Shown here one piece after another: positions 54,466 to 62,577 of a stretch of 64,000 bases of DNA (position 1 is its first letter; every line of letters starts with the position of its first letter). The stretch lies in the NCBI GenBank assembly GCA_965242505.1, contig OZ251449.1, positions 1,612,001 through 1,676,000 on the forward strand. Reading direction: 5' to 3'. Under the pieces are notes generated by a model. The model did no database searches, was not told the origin of the DNA, and saw only the letters and a list, made by a program, of their open reading frames with translations. The position numbers and the translations under genes were made by a program. The stretch is from UBA2966 sp965242505 (GTDB lineage: Bacteria; Pseudomonadota; Alphaproteobacteria; UBA2966).

Positions 54466-54939
54466 ATGGACATCGCCGCCCACATGGAGAAAGCCGCGCG
54501 CATGGACGCGGTCCACCGGCGCCTCGACCGCGAAGCCGACTTCGAACTCTGGTACTGGATGGCGCTCGACGCGGGCAACCAGGCCATGAACGCGGCCCTG
54601 CACGCGGCGGGCGTGACCGCCGAGGAGCCCGAGCTCGCCTCCCAGGTCAACGACATCTACATGCGCCGGACCGAGACCGGGGAATGGGAACGCGTCGTCA
54701 AACGGGGGGCCGACATCATCCACCCGCAGATGAGCGAGTTCGACGCCCCCCTGCCCGGAAGGCTGCGGGACGCGATGGACGCGCTGCGCACGCTGGAGAA
54801 CTACCGCGACCCCTGCATCCGCCTCGGCGCGGAAGCGACGCCCGAGATCATGGACGCCTGCGGCGAGGCCTACGCGAAGGTCATGGCCATCGCCCGGGAA
54901 GCCGTGGCGTCGGCTGCGCCGGCGGAGCGCGCGCCGTGA
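54466..54939 (+). CDS. Unassigned small protein, paralogue of the next gene
   Basis: 157 residues, ATG 54466 with GGATCGGAGG upstream. Helical and soluble. The segment HRRLDREADFELWYWMALDA plus GNQAMNAALHAAGV matches in pattern the SLEKVEASDYEAVIEG plus THWFNAALHEMGI of the following gene, so the two are paralogues. Their genes overlap by GTGA and probably form an operon divergent from the molybdopterin-binding subunit. I do not recognise the family; a HEPN-like helical bundle is possible. Confidence 0.75.
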   Translation: MDIAAHMEKAARMDAVHRRLDREADFELWYWMALDAGNQAMNAALHAAGVTAEEPELASQVNDIYMRRTETGEWERVVKRGADIIHPQMSEFDAPLPGRLRDAMDALRTLENYRDPCIRLGAEATPEIMDACGEAYAKVMAIAREAVASAAPAERAP

Positions 54940-55349
54940 CCCCCGCGGGCCACCGCGGCATCGCCGAGCGCATCGCGCGCTCGCTGGAGAAGGTCGAGGC
55001 GTCCGACTACGAGGCCGTCATCGAGGGCTGCATGTTGGCCGGCACCCACTGGTTCAACGCGGCGCTGCACGAGATGGGCATATCGGCGGAGGACCGGGAC
55101 GCCGCGCACGTCGAGTACATGGTCGTGCACGAGCGCCGCAAGGCGTGGCTCGTCGCGCCGGCCATGGTGGAGGCCCTGGAGCGCATCGAGGACATGCGGG
55201 CGCTCCACGTGCGGGGAAATGCGGACGGCGGCGAAGAGGCGGCCGCGGAGGCGCTCCGATGCCTCGGCGTCGTTCGCGAGGCGGCGGCCGACGCCGAGCC
55301 CCTCGGCTTGACGTCTCCCGGCCTCGGCCACGTCAGCCTCGCGACCTGA
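54936..55349 (+). CDS. Unassigned small protein, repeatedly duplicated in fragments
   Basis: 137 residues from GTG 54936 overlapping the previous stop. Contains GCMLAGTHWFNAALHEMGIS, YMVVHERRKAWLVAPAMVEA and ends GLTSPGLGHVSLAT. Function unknown. Its 3' part is present again at 56483 and 59041, each time joined to an integrase remnant, so this gene's 3' end has been a recombination point for incoming DNA. Confidence 0.75.
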   Translation: MTPAGHRGIAERIARSLEKVEASDYEAVIEGCMLAGTHWFNAALHEMGISAEDRDAAHVEYMVVHERRKAWLVAPAMVEALERIEDMRALHVRGNADGGEEAAAEALRCLGVVREAAADAEPLGLTSPGLGHVSLAT

Positions 55350-55374
55350 AGCCGACGGTCCGAACCCCGCCCGC

Positions 55375-55465
55375 GATCCACCCCCCTCCCGACCTCCCCC
55401 CTGTCCAGGGGGGAGGAGCGTCAATGGCTCCCTCCCGTCATCCGTCCAGGGGGGAGGAAGCGCGT
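55375..55465. repeat. GC-rich hairpin repeat
   Basis: A unit (CCTCCCCCCTGTCCAGGGGG) and downstream ATCCGTCCAGGGGGGAGG in the 259-base gap after the intact gene. The same block follows the duplicated fragment at 56715-56800. The rest of the gap, to 55608, shows no gene. Confidence 0.75.
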
Positions 55466-55608
55466 GGGGCGGGCCGCGACGGCATGTCCCGCGAAGACGG
55501 CCGCGGCGCGGGCGACGCCGATACGGTTTGCGGTGATGGAATCGAACCTCCGCCGCGCGGCCCGATGCGCGAAGCTTCCGATGCGCCTCACGGAATGAGA
55601 AATACGGG

Positions 55609-55902
55609 TCAGGACTGGCGGAGTTCCAACTCGAGGCGCATCCCGACGGCCGCTGCGGCGCGCTTCAGCGTATGCAGGGTCACACCTTCGTTTTCCGGAT
55701 CGAGAAGACGATCGAGCTGCGACCGGCTGGTTTCCATACGCGCGGCCATGCGCGCCTTGGAGAGGCTCTGCGCTTCCATCGCCCGCGCCAGCTTGTAAGC
55801 GAGAACCGACTTGACCGCGTAGTTCTTCGCATCCTCGTAGAGGCCGTCTTCCCGGAGCAGGGATTCGAGCGTCGATCCAGCGCGCGGGTTCTTCTCAGAC
55901 AT
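55609..55902 (-). CDS. HTH antitoxin (HigA/XRE-like)
   Basis: 97 residues. AYKLARAMEAQSLSKARMAA then RMETSRSQLDRLLDPENEGV and TLHTLKRAAAAVGMRLELEL is a classical XRE helix-turn-helix of the HigA type. Second gene of a toxin-first operon; its start overlaps the toxin 3' end by eight bases. It should repress its own promoter, for which a candidate operator lies at 56266-56283. Confidence 0.85.
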   Translation of the reverse strand: MSEKNPRAGSTLESLLREDGLYEDAKNYAVKSVLAYKLARAMEAQSLSKARMAARMETSRSQLDRLLDPENEGVTLHTLKRAAAAVGMRLELELRQS

Positions 55903-56251
55903 GACGGTCGTACTCCTTCATCCGACGCTGGGCGAGCATGAGTTCTTTCCGGGGCGTCGCCTGGGTTTTCTTGATGAAACCGTGGAGAAGCACCATGTCC
56001 CGTCTCGAAACGGCGAAGAACACCCTGGCGATCCGCTTGCCTGTCACATTGCTGCGCACCTCATGAAGCCCGGGATAGTTCGTGAGCCGTGCGCACAGCG
56101 GCGGACCGCACGGCCAGCCGAATTCCACTCCCATGATATCACGACCGATCAATCTGCGGTCTTCCCGAGGCAGCCCCGCGAGCCCCTCGCGCACCGGTTC
56201 CCGGCCACTGGCCAACCGGTAGAACCGGGCGACGATGGTCTTCTCGGGCAT
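55895..56251 (-). CDS. RelE/HigB-like (phage Gp49 family) toxin
   Basis: 118 residues from ATG 56251 (GTG 56257 also possible). KTIVARFYRLASGREPVREG, LCARLTNYPGLHEVRSNVTG, KRIARVFFAVSRRDMVLLHG and FIKKTQATPRKEL are the core strands of HigB/Gp49-like mRNA interferases. Toxin-first order and overlap with the antitoxin gene fit HigBA. The upstream DNA is the 3' end of an integrase remnant, so this is cargo of an integrated element. Confidence 0.85.
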   Translation of the reverse strand: MPEKTIVARFYRLASGREPVREGLAGLPREDRRLIGRDIMGVEFGWPCGPPLCARLTNYPGLHEVRSNVTGKRIARVFFAVSRRDMVLLHGFIKKTQATPRKELMLAQRRMKEYDRHV

Positions 56252-56253
56252 TG

Positions 56254-56482
56254 TCACCGAACATATGTACCGTGTTTGGTACAGTCAATGCCATCTACGA
56301 GATTTCCTTCGATGCCGTCGCCGATGCGTGCGGCGGAAGCCTTGACGGTATCGCGGGCGAGGTGAGCGTAGCGGGCGGTGGTCTGGACCTGGGTATGGCC
56401 AAGGAGCTTCCCGATCATCGGTAGGCTCTTGCCGAGCGCCAAGGCGCGGGAGGCGAAGCCGTGACGGAGATCGTGGATGCGC
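56254..56482 (-). pseudogene. Tyrosine recombinase (integrase) C-terminal remnant 1
   Basis: Reads RIHDLRHGFASRALALGKSL, MIGKLLGHTQVQTTARYAHL, then DTVKASAARIGDGIEGN: the Arg (HDLRH), His (LLGH) and catalytic Tyr (ARYAHL) of the tyrosine recombinase active site. Everything N-terminal to 'RIHDLRH' is missing and replaced by the 3' fragment of the 54936 gene. Tail residues run to a stop at 56254. Confidence 0.85.
56266..56283. promoter_or_regulatory. Palindromic operator candidate of the HigBA-like operon
   Basis: TGTACC-N6-GGTACA, a perfect 6-base inverted repeat starting 15 bases upstream of the toxin ATG, in an AT-richer stretch than the surroundings. Position and symmetry suit autorepression by the XRE antitoxin. 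Confidence 0.5.
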
Positions 56483-56690
56483 GCGCACGTCGAGTACATG
56501 GTCGCGCACGAGCGCCGCAAGGCGTGGCTCGTCGCGCCGGCCATGGTGGAGGCCCTGGAGCGCATCGAGGACATGCGGGCGCTCCACGTGCGGGGAAATG
56601 CGGACGGCGGAGAAGAGGCGGCCGCGGAGGCGCTCCGATGCCTCGGCTTGACGTCTCCCGGCCTCGGCCACGTCAGCCTCGCGACCTGAA
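56483..56690 (+). pseudogene. 3' fragment of the 54936 gene, copy 2
   Basis: Matches 55104-55349 with single changes and one 36-base deletion (the part coding VVREAAADAEPLG is missing, bounded by CTCGGC repeats), and ends in the same GLTSPGLGHVSLAT and hairpin repeat. It has no proper start of its own; the 5' side is integrase DNA. Confidence 0.85.
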
Positions 56691-56714
56691 GCCGACGGTC
56701 CGAATCCCGCCCGC

Positions 56715-56805
56715 GATCCACCCCCCTCCCGACCTCCCCCCTGTCCAGGGGGGGAGGAGCGTCAATGGCTCCCTCCCGTCATCCGTCCAAGGGGGAAGAG
56801 ATCGT
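56715..56805. repeat. GC-rich hairpin repeat, copy following fragment 2
   Basis: Near-copy of 55375-55465, showing that the duplicated unit extended through the hairpin block (ends at ATCCGTCCAAGGGGGAAGAG). Confidence 0.75.
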
Positions 56806-56860
56806 TTCGGGACGGGCCACCCGCCGTCCTCTGGACGTTTGCCGCCTGCGACCGGTGCGA

Positions 56861-57754
56861 TCAATCGACTCGGTGTTGCAGTCCACGACGGAATTCCTGA
56901 ACCGCGAGCACGGCGTCCGCGGCGAGAGCCGAGGGATCGAGGTCGGGATGATCGATCCGCATCTGTCGGACATAGGCTTGCGGCCCTTGGGCGTCCGGAG
57001 TCTCGAAGTTGGCTTGCAGATCGCGCAGCGCCGTCGCGACCGCGCCGAGCTCGTCAACGAAACGGTCTCGCGCCAGCTCGGCCGCGGCCGCAGGTCCGCC
57101 GGCATCGTTGTGCAAGAGCACGAAGGCGATGTCGTACCAGTCCTTGGCTTGGCGCCGAGAATGCGCCGCCGCGGCCTTGGCCAGAAGAAACCCGGCCAGA
57201 CCCGAGACGTTCACCTCGGCGCTACGGTCGATACCCTCGATCCGGGCGCTCAGTTCGCGCACCTCCACGTCGCGGGTCGCGAAGCCAGTGCCGCGGAGAT
57301 TCAAGGCCCCCAGATTCTCGCACGTGTCGAACACGACCGTCGCCTCCGCCGGTTCACTGCGGAGATCGGCCAGCAGCTCGAACTTGACGACCGCTGCGCC
57401 GGAGGCCCCGCTTGCGACCCAACGCCAGGACCGTCCGTCTTCGGGGACGAACCCGGCATCGCGGAGCGCCCTCTCGAGCCGGACCGCATTCACGGCCCCG
57501 CAGGAGATTTCGAGATCGACCTGTACGTCCACATCGGTCGTCCCGGCGTGCTGAAACTCACTTCCGGCGCAAAGCAGTTCCGGGACCAGCCCTCCGAGCA
57601 CGACGAATTCCGGCCGTTGCCCGTAGTGGCGGACAACGCGCAACAGCGCCGCCTCCGCCGCCGCCCGCGCCGCTCGGGAACGGGGAGGCGGTTCACTGGC
57701 CACGGCCGCGGACAACCTCTCGGAGATGCTCGGCGGCCTCCTCGCCGCGCACAC
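56861..57754 (-). CDS. AbiEii-like nucleotidyltransferase toxin
   Basis: 297 residues from GTG 57754; a GTG at 57703 would overlap the previous gene by only 11 bases and is equally possible. FVVLGGLVPELL followed by TTDVDVQVDLE is the GG...DxD signature of the minimal nucleotidyltransferase fold, as in AbiEii/MenT-like toxins that modify tRNA. KAAAAHSRRQAKDWYDIAFV matches the conserved Lys-Asp region of the family. Downstream of and overlapping an AbiEi-like gene, as in type IV toxin-antitoxin abortive infection systems. Confidence 0.8.
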   Translation of the reverse strand: MCAARRPPSISERLSAAVASEPPPRSRAARAAAEAALLRVVRHYGQRPEFVVLGGLVPELLCAGSEFQHAGTTDVDVQVDLEISCGAVNAVRLERALRDAGFVPEDGRSWRWVASGASGAAVVKFELLADLRSEPAEATVVFDTCENLGALNLRGTGFATRDVEVRELSARIEGIDRSAEVNVSGLAGFLLAKAAAAHSRRQAKDWYDIAFVLLHNDAGGPAAAAELARDRFVDELGAVATALRDLQANFETPDAQGPQAYVRQMRIDHPDLDPSALAADAVLAVQEFRRGLQHRVD

Positions 57755-58694
57755 CTACAGTGCGCAAGTCCGCATACACGCGGGGCCACGGAGCGATGCG
57801 CAGGCCGCCTCGCGTCGCGGCGAGCCGTCTGGCCGTCACCGTGGGAAACGGACGCAGGGTGAGCCGTCCGCCATGGATCGGTCGCAGGCCGACCCTCGCA
57901 GCCGCGGATTCGATCCCGGCGACCGTCGCCCTGTCGACATAGACCTCACCGGTCGTAACCGTCGCGAGATAGGGAGCGAGCACCGACGCGGCCACGGCGC
58001 CCGTGGATGCCCACGCGATGCCCGCGTCATCCCACCGACGGCCGATCTCGCACAGCTCCGCCGCAAAGTCGCGCCACGTCACGCCGACCGCGAGGGCGGT
58101 CGCCGGCATCGCCGCCGCAGCCGCGTACTCGTCCAGCAACCGGTCTGGATCGTGAACCCGGCGCGCGGCGTTGCGCCCGCGGCGCGCCTCGGCGCTCAAG
58201 AGACCGAGCCCGGCGAGGACGCGGAGCGCATTGGCGGCGCTTCCAGCGGAAAGCCCGGTGGCTTCCTGCATGGCGCCGACCGTGGCTCGCCCGCCGCAGA
58301 GCAACGCTTCGGCGACGGCGAGGACCGAGGGCGTCCAGCGGAACGGCTTCGGCGGAGCCTCTACGGGCCGCCCGCTCCGAGAGACGATCAGCGTCCCGCG
58401 CGCGATCTCCGCGGCGCCGGTTTCATCCACCCAGCCGATACCCGCGGCCGAAAGCGCCTCGCGCGCGCCGGGCGACATGCGCCGCGCCGCCGCGACGTCC
58501 GGGCGGCGCGTCCGACCGGCGATCAACTCCCGCGCCTGCCGCAGTTCGCCCTCGCCAAGCCAGGCGACCCGGAGGCGCTTTCCGGCGACCTCGAGATCGA
58601 CGGAATGGCCGTCCCGGCGGCCGCGCTGGATCTGGACCGAAGGCGGCAGCACGGCCTCGACCGCGGCCTCGGAACGATGGGCGACGTCGCTCAT
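57693..58694 (-). CDS. AbiEi-like antitoxin/transcriptional regulator
   Basis: 333 residues from ATG 58694 (GTG 58718 possible). Winged-helix part near residues 125-175 (SVLAVAEALLCGGRATVGAM, QEATGLSAGSAANALRVLAG), C-terminal nucleotidyltransferase-associated domain (AGIAWASTGAVAASVLAPYL). It is the long, type-of-regulator partner found before AbiEii-like genes. Known AbiEi proteins bind inverted repeats in their promoter; a candidate lies at 58739-58763. Confidence 0.7.
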   Translation of the reverse strand: MSDVAHRSEAAVEAVLPPSVQIQRGRRDGHSVDLEVAGKRLRVAWLGEGELRQARELIAGRTRRPDVAAARRMSPGAREALSAAGIGWVDETGAAEIARGTLIVSRSGRPVEAPPKPFRWTPSVLAVAEALLCGGRATVGAMQEATGLSAGSAANALRVLAGLGLLSAEARRGRNAARRVHDPDRLLDEYAAAAAMPATALAVGVTWRDFAAELCEIGRRWDDAGIAWASTGAVAASVLAPYLATVTTGEVYVDRATVAGIESAAARVGLRPIHGGRLTLRPFPTVTARRLAATRGGLRIAPWPRVYADLRTVGVRGEEAAEHLREVVRGRGQ

Positions 58695-58738
58695 GGTCAC
58701 GTCTTCCGCCGAAAACACGTTCTCTCGATGACAGAGTA

Positions 58739-58763
58739 TATATCACACTCATACTGAGATATA
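58739..58763. promoter_or_regulatory. AT-rich inverted repeat upstream of the AbiE-like operon
   Basis: TATATC-N13-GATATA in the only strongly AT-rich stretch of this area (58735-58790), 45-70 bases upstream of the AbiEi-like start. Suitable as promoter and autoregulatory operator of the minus-strand operon. Confidence 0.45.
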
Positions 58764-58869
58764 GGATTTTTGTAAAGTTTTTCGCCAACCATCGGATGCT
58801 GTCCAAGGTCTTGGCGGCTTCCGGTGAGCATGGTGTCTCGAGGTCACTCTCCCACCTCCAGATCGCGTT

Positions 58870-59040
58870 CGATACCGTCGCCGATGCGGGCAGCGGAAGC
58901 CTTGACGGTATCACGGGCGAGATGAGCGTAGCAGGCGGTGGTCTGAACCTGGGTATGGTCGCAGCTTTCCGATCATGGACAGGCTCTCGCCGGGCGCCAA
59001 GGCGCGGGAGGCGAAGCTGTGACGGAGATCATGGATGCGC
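58870..59040 (-). pseudogene. Integrase C-terminal remnant 2
   Basis: Same sequence as remnant 1 with substitutions and small deletions: RIHDLRHSFASRALAPGESL, SMIGKL, then a frameshift before the His/Tyr region, and further out DTVKASAARIGDGIE in another frame. It is joined at the same position to the same host gene fragment, so both derive from one ancestral junction. Confidence 0.8.
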
Positions 59041-59121
59041 GCGCACGTCGAGTACATGGTCGCGCACGAGCGCCTCGGCTTGACGTCTCCCGGCCTCGGC
59101 CACGTCAGCCTCGCGATCTGA
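59041..59121 (+). pseudogene. 3' fragment of the 54936 gene, copy 3
   Basis: Only the YMVAHER part and the final LGLTSPGLGHVSLAI remain; the middle is deleted. Followed by the same hairpin-repeat block. Confidence 0.8.
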
Positions 59122-59139
59122 AGCCGACGGTCCGAACCC

Positions 59140-59290
59140 CTCCCGCGGTCCACCCCCCTTCCGACCTCCCCCCTGTCCAGAGGGGAGGGGTGTGGATGGT
59201 CAGGGGGGAAGAGCGTCGACGGCTCCCTCCGCGTCCCCCTCGTTCTCCCTCCCCCTGGCAGGGGGAGGGTCGGGGTGGGGGTCGCGCTCA
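59140..59290. repeat. GC-rich hairpin repeats
   Basis: One A unit (near 59160) and one B unit (CCCTGGCAGGGGGAGGGTCG near 59255) between the last gene fragment and the M16 gene. Nothing else in 59122-59380. Confidence 0.78.
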
Positions 59291-59380
59291 CCGCCGACCG
59301 GAGAATTGCGCCCCGTTCCCCCAACGCCGGGATTTCTTCACAGACTCCTTCGAGGGAATCCGGGGATCCCGACGAAGCGT

Positions 59381-60709
59381 TCAGCCGCCGTCCGGGATTC
59401 CCGCGGGGTCGCCGACGACGACGATCGCAAGGCCGCTTCCGCCCAGCAGACGCCCGGCGACGCGCCGAACGTCGTCCAGGGTCACGGCATCGATCAGTTC
59501 CGGGCGCCGCTGGATATAGTCCTTGCCCAGGTCGTTCAGCTGGATGCCCACCAGAACGCGGGCGATCCTGGCGTTGGAATCGAGCCGCAGCGGGAACGAC
59601 CCGTTGAGAAACGTCCTGGCGCGTTCGAGCTCGTCGGCGGTGATCCCGTTCTCGGCGACGTCCGCGATCTGCGCCTCGATGACGTCGAGGGACTCGCCGA
59701 TCCGCTCGTTCACGGTGGCGACGCCGCCGAGATAGACGGCGGCGTGATCGTAAGGATCCAGGTACGTGTAGACCGAGTACGCGAGGCCGCGCTTCTCGCG
59801 AACCTCCCGATGGAGACGCGAGGTGAATCCGCCTCCGCCGAGCACGTGGTTCATGACGTAGGCGGCGTAGTAGTCGGGGTCGTCGCGCTTGAGTCCGGGA
59901 AGCCCGAACATCGCCACGCTCTGCGGGATCGGCTTGCGGATCACGGTGATCGACGCCTCGGCCGACGGCATCGCCTCCGTCACCTCGACCGGCTCCGCCG
60001 TTTCCGCGAGACCGCCGAAGGCGAGATCCAACAGCCGCGGCAACTCTTCCGGCGCGACGTCGCCCACGACCCCGACGACGGCGTTGTCCCGGGCGAACCG
60101 CCGGCGGCCGAAGGCCACGAGATCGTCCCGAGTGATCGCGGCGATGCCCTCGAGCGTCCCGCGGCTCGGCCTTCCGTACTCGTGATCGGGAAACGCCCCG
60201 GCGAACCAGGCATTGCCGGCGACGCGATCCGGATCCTCCGCGTCGCGGATCAGAACGACCTCGAGCTGCCCGCGGATGCGCTCCACGGGCCGCGGGTCGT
60301 AACGCGGCGCGGAGAGCGCCAGCCCGAGCATACGGAAGGCCTCGTCGCGGTTCTCGGCCAGCGTCCGCATACCCAGACGGAACGTGTCCTTGTTGGCGCG
60401 GGCGGAAAGCCCGATGGCGAGTTCCCGCAGCCGCTCCTGAAAGGCGGCCGAGTCGAGGTCGCCCGCCCCCTCGTCGAGGAGGCCGGCGACCATGTTGGCC
60501 AGGCCCTCCTTCCCCGCCGGATCGGCGATGGAGCCGCCGCGGAACGCGACCTGAACGGAAACGATGGGGATGCCGGGTTCATGCACGAACCACGCCTTCA
60601 CGCCCCCGGCGCTCTCGACCTCGAGGATTTCGGGAGCCGCGAGCGCCCGAACGGAAGGCAGGGCCACGACCGCGACGAGCGATGCGGCGACGGCCAGCGA
60701 CCGGATCAT
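59381..60709 (-). CDS. M16-family peptidase-like protein lacking the zinc motif
   Basis: 442 residues with signal peptide (MIRSLAVAASLVAVVALP...ALA). The M16 fold is evident (FRGGSIADPAGKEGLANMV, NHVLGGGGFTSRLHREVREK, RGLAYSVYTYLDPYD), but where active members have HxxEH the sequence is GLANMVAGLLDEGAG, with no metal-binding His. It is therefore the non-catalytic partner type normally encoded next to an active M16 protease. No active partner is seen within this window: the upstream neighbour is a glycosyltransferase. Confidence 0.88.
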   Translation of the reverse strand: MIRSLAVAASLVAVVALPSVRALAAPEILEVESAGGVKAWFVHEPGIPIVSVQVAFRGGSIADPAGKEGLANMVAGLLDEGAGDLDSAAFQERLRELAIGLSARANKDTFRLGMRTLAENRDEAFRMLGLALSAPRYDPRPVERIRGQLEVVLIRDAEDPDRVAGNAWFAGAFPDHEYGRPSRGTLEGIAAITRDDLVAFGRRRFARDNAVVGVVGDVAPEELPRLLDLAFGGLAETAEPVEVTEAMPSAEASITVIRKPIPQSVAMFGLPGLKRDDPDYYAAYVMNHVLGGGGFTSRLHREVREKRGLAYSVYTYLDPYDHAAVYLGGVATVNERIGESLDVIEAQIADVAENGITADELERARTFLNGSFPLRLDSNARIARVLVGIQLNDLGKDYIQRRPELIDAVTLDDVRRVAGRLLGGSGLAIVVVGDPAGIPDGG

Positions 60710-60725
60710 CGGTCCGCCATCCCCG

Positions 60726-61925
60726 TCATCGCGCGAAACCGACCGCCGACGGGATCGGTTCCGGCGCCGGCCGGAGCGCGCGGTAGATCTCCAGGGTCCG
60801 GTCGACCACGCGGTCGACGCCGAACTCGTTCTCCGCCAGACGCCGGCCTTCCTCCCCCATTCGCCGGCAAAGCGCCCGGTCCTGGATCAGGCGCCTCAGC
60901 GATTCCGCGAGCGCGCCGAGGTCTCCCCTGGTGACCAGGATGCCGCTCGATCCGTCGACGACCGTTTCCCGACATCCCGGCGCGTCGTAGGTGACGATCG
61001 GGCGCCCGCACGCCGCGGCCTCCATCAACGCCTTGGGAACGCCCTCGCCGTAGGTGGACGGGAGACACACCACGCTCGCCTCGGCGAAAACCTCGGGCAT
61101 GTCCTCCCGGCGCCCCCAGCACTCCACGACTCCTTCCGCGCGCCAGGCCCGCAGCGTCTCCTCCGGCACCGCGCGCGAACTGCCGGGGCGCGCGTTTCCG
61201 ACGAGGGCGAAGCGCGCCTGGACGCCCGACGATTTCAGCCTTCGCGCGGCGTCGACGAACGCGCCGACGCCCTTCTCCCATATCATCCGCGCCGGAAAGA
61301 CGACGAGCGGCGGCCCTTCCGGCCAGGCCGCGGGCCGGAAGTCCCGCAACGAGACGCCGGACCCGCGCGTGACGGTCGTCCGTTCCGGATCCGATACGCC
61401 GAGGCGCCGCAAGGTCTCGGCGTCGCGCCGGTTCTGAACGATCACCCACGAGTTCGGATGACCGGCCGCGAACCTGTAGCCCCGGACCAGCGCCAGCCTG
61501 ACGAGGCGCGCGCCGGGACCGGACGCCGCGAAGTAGTGGCCGAGCCCCGGAAATGCGGAGACGATCGCCGGGACCCCGGCGATCCTGGCGGCCGCGCCGC
61601 CGTAGAGAACGGCCTTGGCCGTGACGTGGTGCGCCACCGCCGGCCTGACGTTCCGGTACAGCGCGCACAGGGATTTGATCGTCGCGAGTTCCTCGAACGG
61701 ACGCATGCCCCGCGGGGAAAGCGGGATTTCGTGGTGCGTGATCCCGCGGTCGGCGAAGAAGGGCCGAGGCCTGAAGTCCTCGGGCGCCCAGGCGCTGTCG
61801 CCGGGCGCCGCCAGATGGACGTCGTAGCCTTCCGCCATGGCGCCGGCGGCCAGCGGCAGCCGATGCGATACGAAAAAATAGGGCTCGTTGACGACGAACA
61901 GGAGAATCGGGCGCTCGTTCCGCAC
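60726..61925 (-). CDS. Glycosyltransferase family 4
   Basis: 399 residues from GTG 61925 (an in-frame start at 61958 adds 11 residues). N-terminal GT-B domain LLFVVNEPYFFVSHRLPLAA, C-terminal donor-binding domain with VVFPARMIWEKGVGAFVDAA and the E-x7-E region PSTYGEGVPKALMEAAACGR. Transfers a sugar, probably in polysaccharide or lipopolysaccharide assembly: the N-terminus resembles WbpL-linked or capsular GT4 enzymes, but the substrate is unknown. Seventeen bases upstream of the M16 gene, same strand. Confidence 0.88.
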   Translation of the reverse strand: MRNERPILLFVVNEPYFFVSHRLPLAAGAMAEGYDVHLAAPGDSAWAPEDFRPRPFFADRGITHHEIPLSPRGMRPFEELATIKSLCALYRNVRPAVAHHVTAKAVLYGGAAARIAGVPAIVSAFPGLGHYFAASGPGARLVRLALVRGYRFAAGHPNSWVIVQNRRDAETLRRLGVSDPERTTVTRGSGVSLRDFRPAAWPEGPPLVVFPARMIWEKGVGAFVDAARRLKSSGVQARFALVGNARPGSSRAVPEETLRAWRAEGVVECWGRREDMPEVFAEASVVCLPSTYGEGVPKALMEAAACGRPIVTYDAPGCRETVVDGSSGILVTRGDLGALAESLRRLIQDRALCRRMGEEGRRLAENEFGVDRVVDRTLEIYRALRPAPEPIPSAVGFAR

Positions 61926-62084
61926 GTCGTCAGTTCCCCGGCAGGGCGCGCCGGGCATTTCCGCGGGCCGCCTGTCTCCCGGACTCCCCGATTTTCAACG
62001 GATCGACGATAACTGCGCCGCCTTGACGTTATGGAACTGAAGTCCGCGACATTCTATTCGACCCATGCGCCAAGGAAAATGCCC

Positions 62085-62301
62085 TGTCCTCGTTCAATAC
62101 ATATGAGACACCCCGTGGGCCGTTGGGAACGGCGCGTCAAGCCGCTTCGCGGCGCCTCCACTCCGCTCCGGCCCTTCGGGTGACCCACCGCTCCCAACGG
62201 CTCCGAGGGCGACCATGGCCGTAAGCAGGCTTCCGGCCATGGCGAGGCCGGATACCGACCAACCCGATGGGCCGTGTCTCGCATGTATCTGAACCAGGAC
62301 A
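62085..62301. mobile_element. MITE-like element with ~27-bp inverted terminal repeats
   Basis: Left end 62085-62111 and right end 62274-62301 are inverted repeats starting TGTCCT and containing GTTCA-ATACAT-GAGACAC, with only about four mismatches or gaps. The 217-bp unit has no coding capacity I can support. The left end (25 bases) is found exactly, inverted, at 11581-11605. No target-site duplication is obvious. It looks like a non-autonomous derivative of an insertion sequence. It lies in the 650-base gap 61926-62577. Confidence 0.6.
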
Positions 62302-62394
62302 TCAGTGGCGGCCTGACCCGCATTTCTCATACTGCTCGTCCGCAAGCCTCACCCGGCGGCGGGGGCGCCGCAGGGTCCGTTGGCGCTCCTCACC

Positions 62395-62465
62395 CCTGGC
62401 GCGGCCCCCACCCCGACCCTCCCCCCGCAAGGGGGAGGGAGAACGAGGGGACGGGAGGGGGGTGG
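62395..62465. repeat. GC-rich hairpin repeat
   Basis: A B-type unit (CCCCACCCCGACCCTCCCCC with CGCAAGGGGGAGGG) in the same gap, between the MITE-like element and the SRAP gene. Confidence 0.75.
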
Positions 62466-62577
62466 ATCGGACGCGTCGCCGCCGCAGCGTTTCGAGAACG
62501 GCGCGCCCGCGCGCCGGACGTCGATCCCGGGGATCGCCGGAGGCATCGTGGCGGCCCGCGGCGGCGGCGGCCCGGAG

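Noticed and set aside
55500..55570. tRNA-like T-loop sequence GGTTCGATTCC on the minus strand near 55536-55551
   Set aside because: The T-stem does not pair well and no anticodon or acceptor stem can be folded around it.
56254..56721. 155-codon frame joining the host gene antisense to the integrase C-terminus as one protein
   Set aside because: Only the part from the HDLRH motif on is integrase; the N-terminal section is antisense of the 54936 gene fragment.
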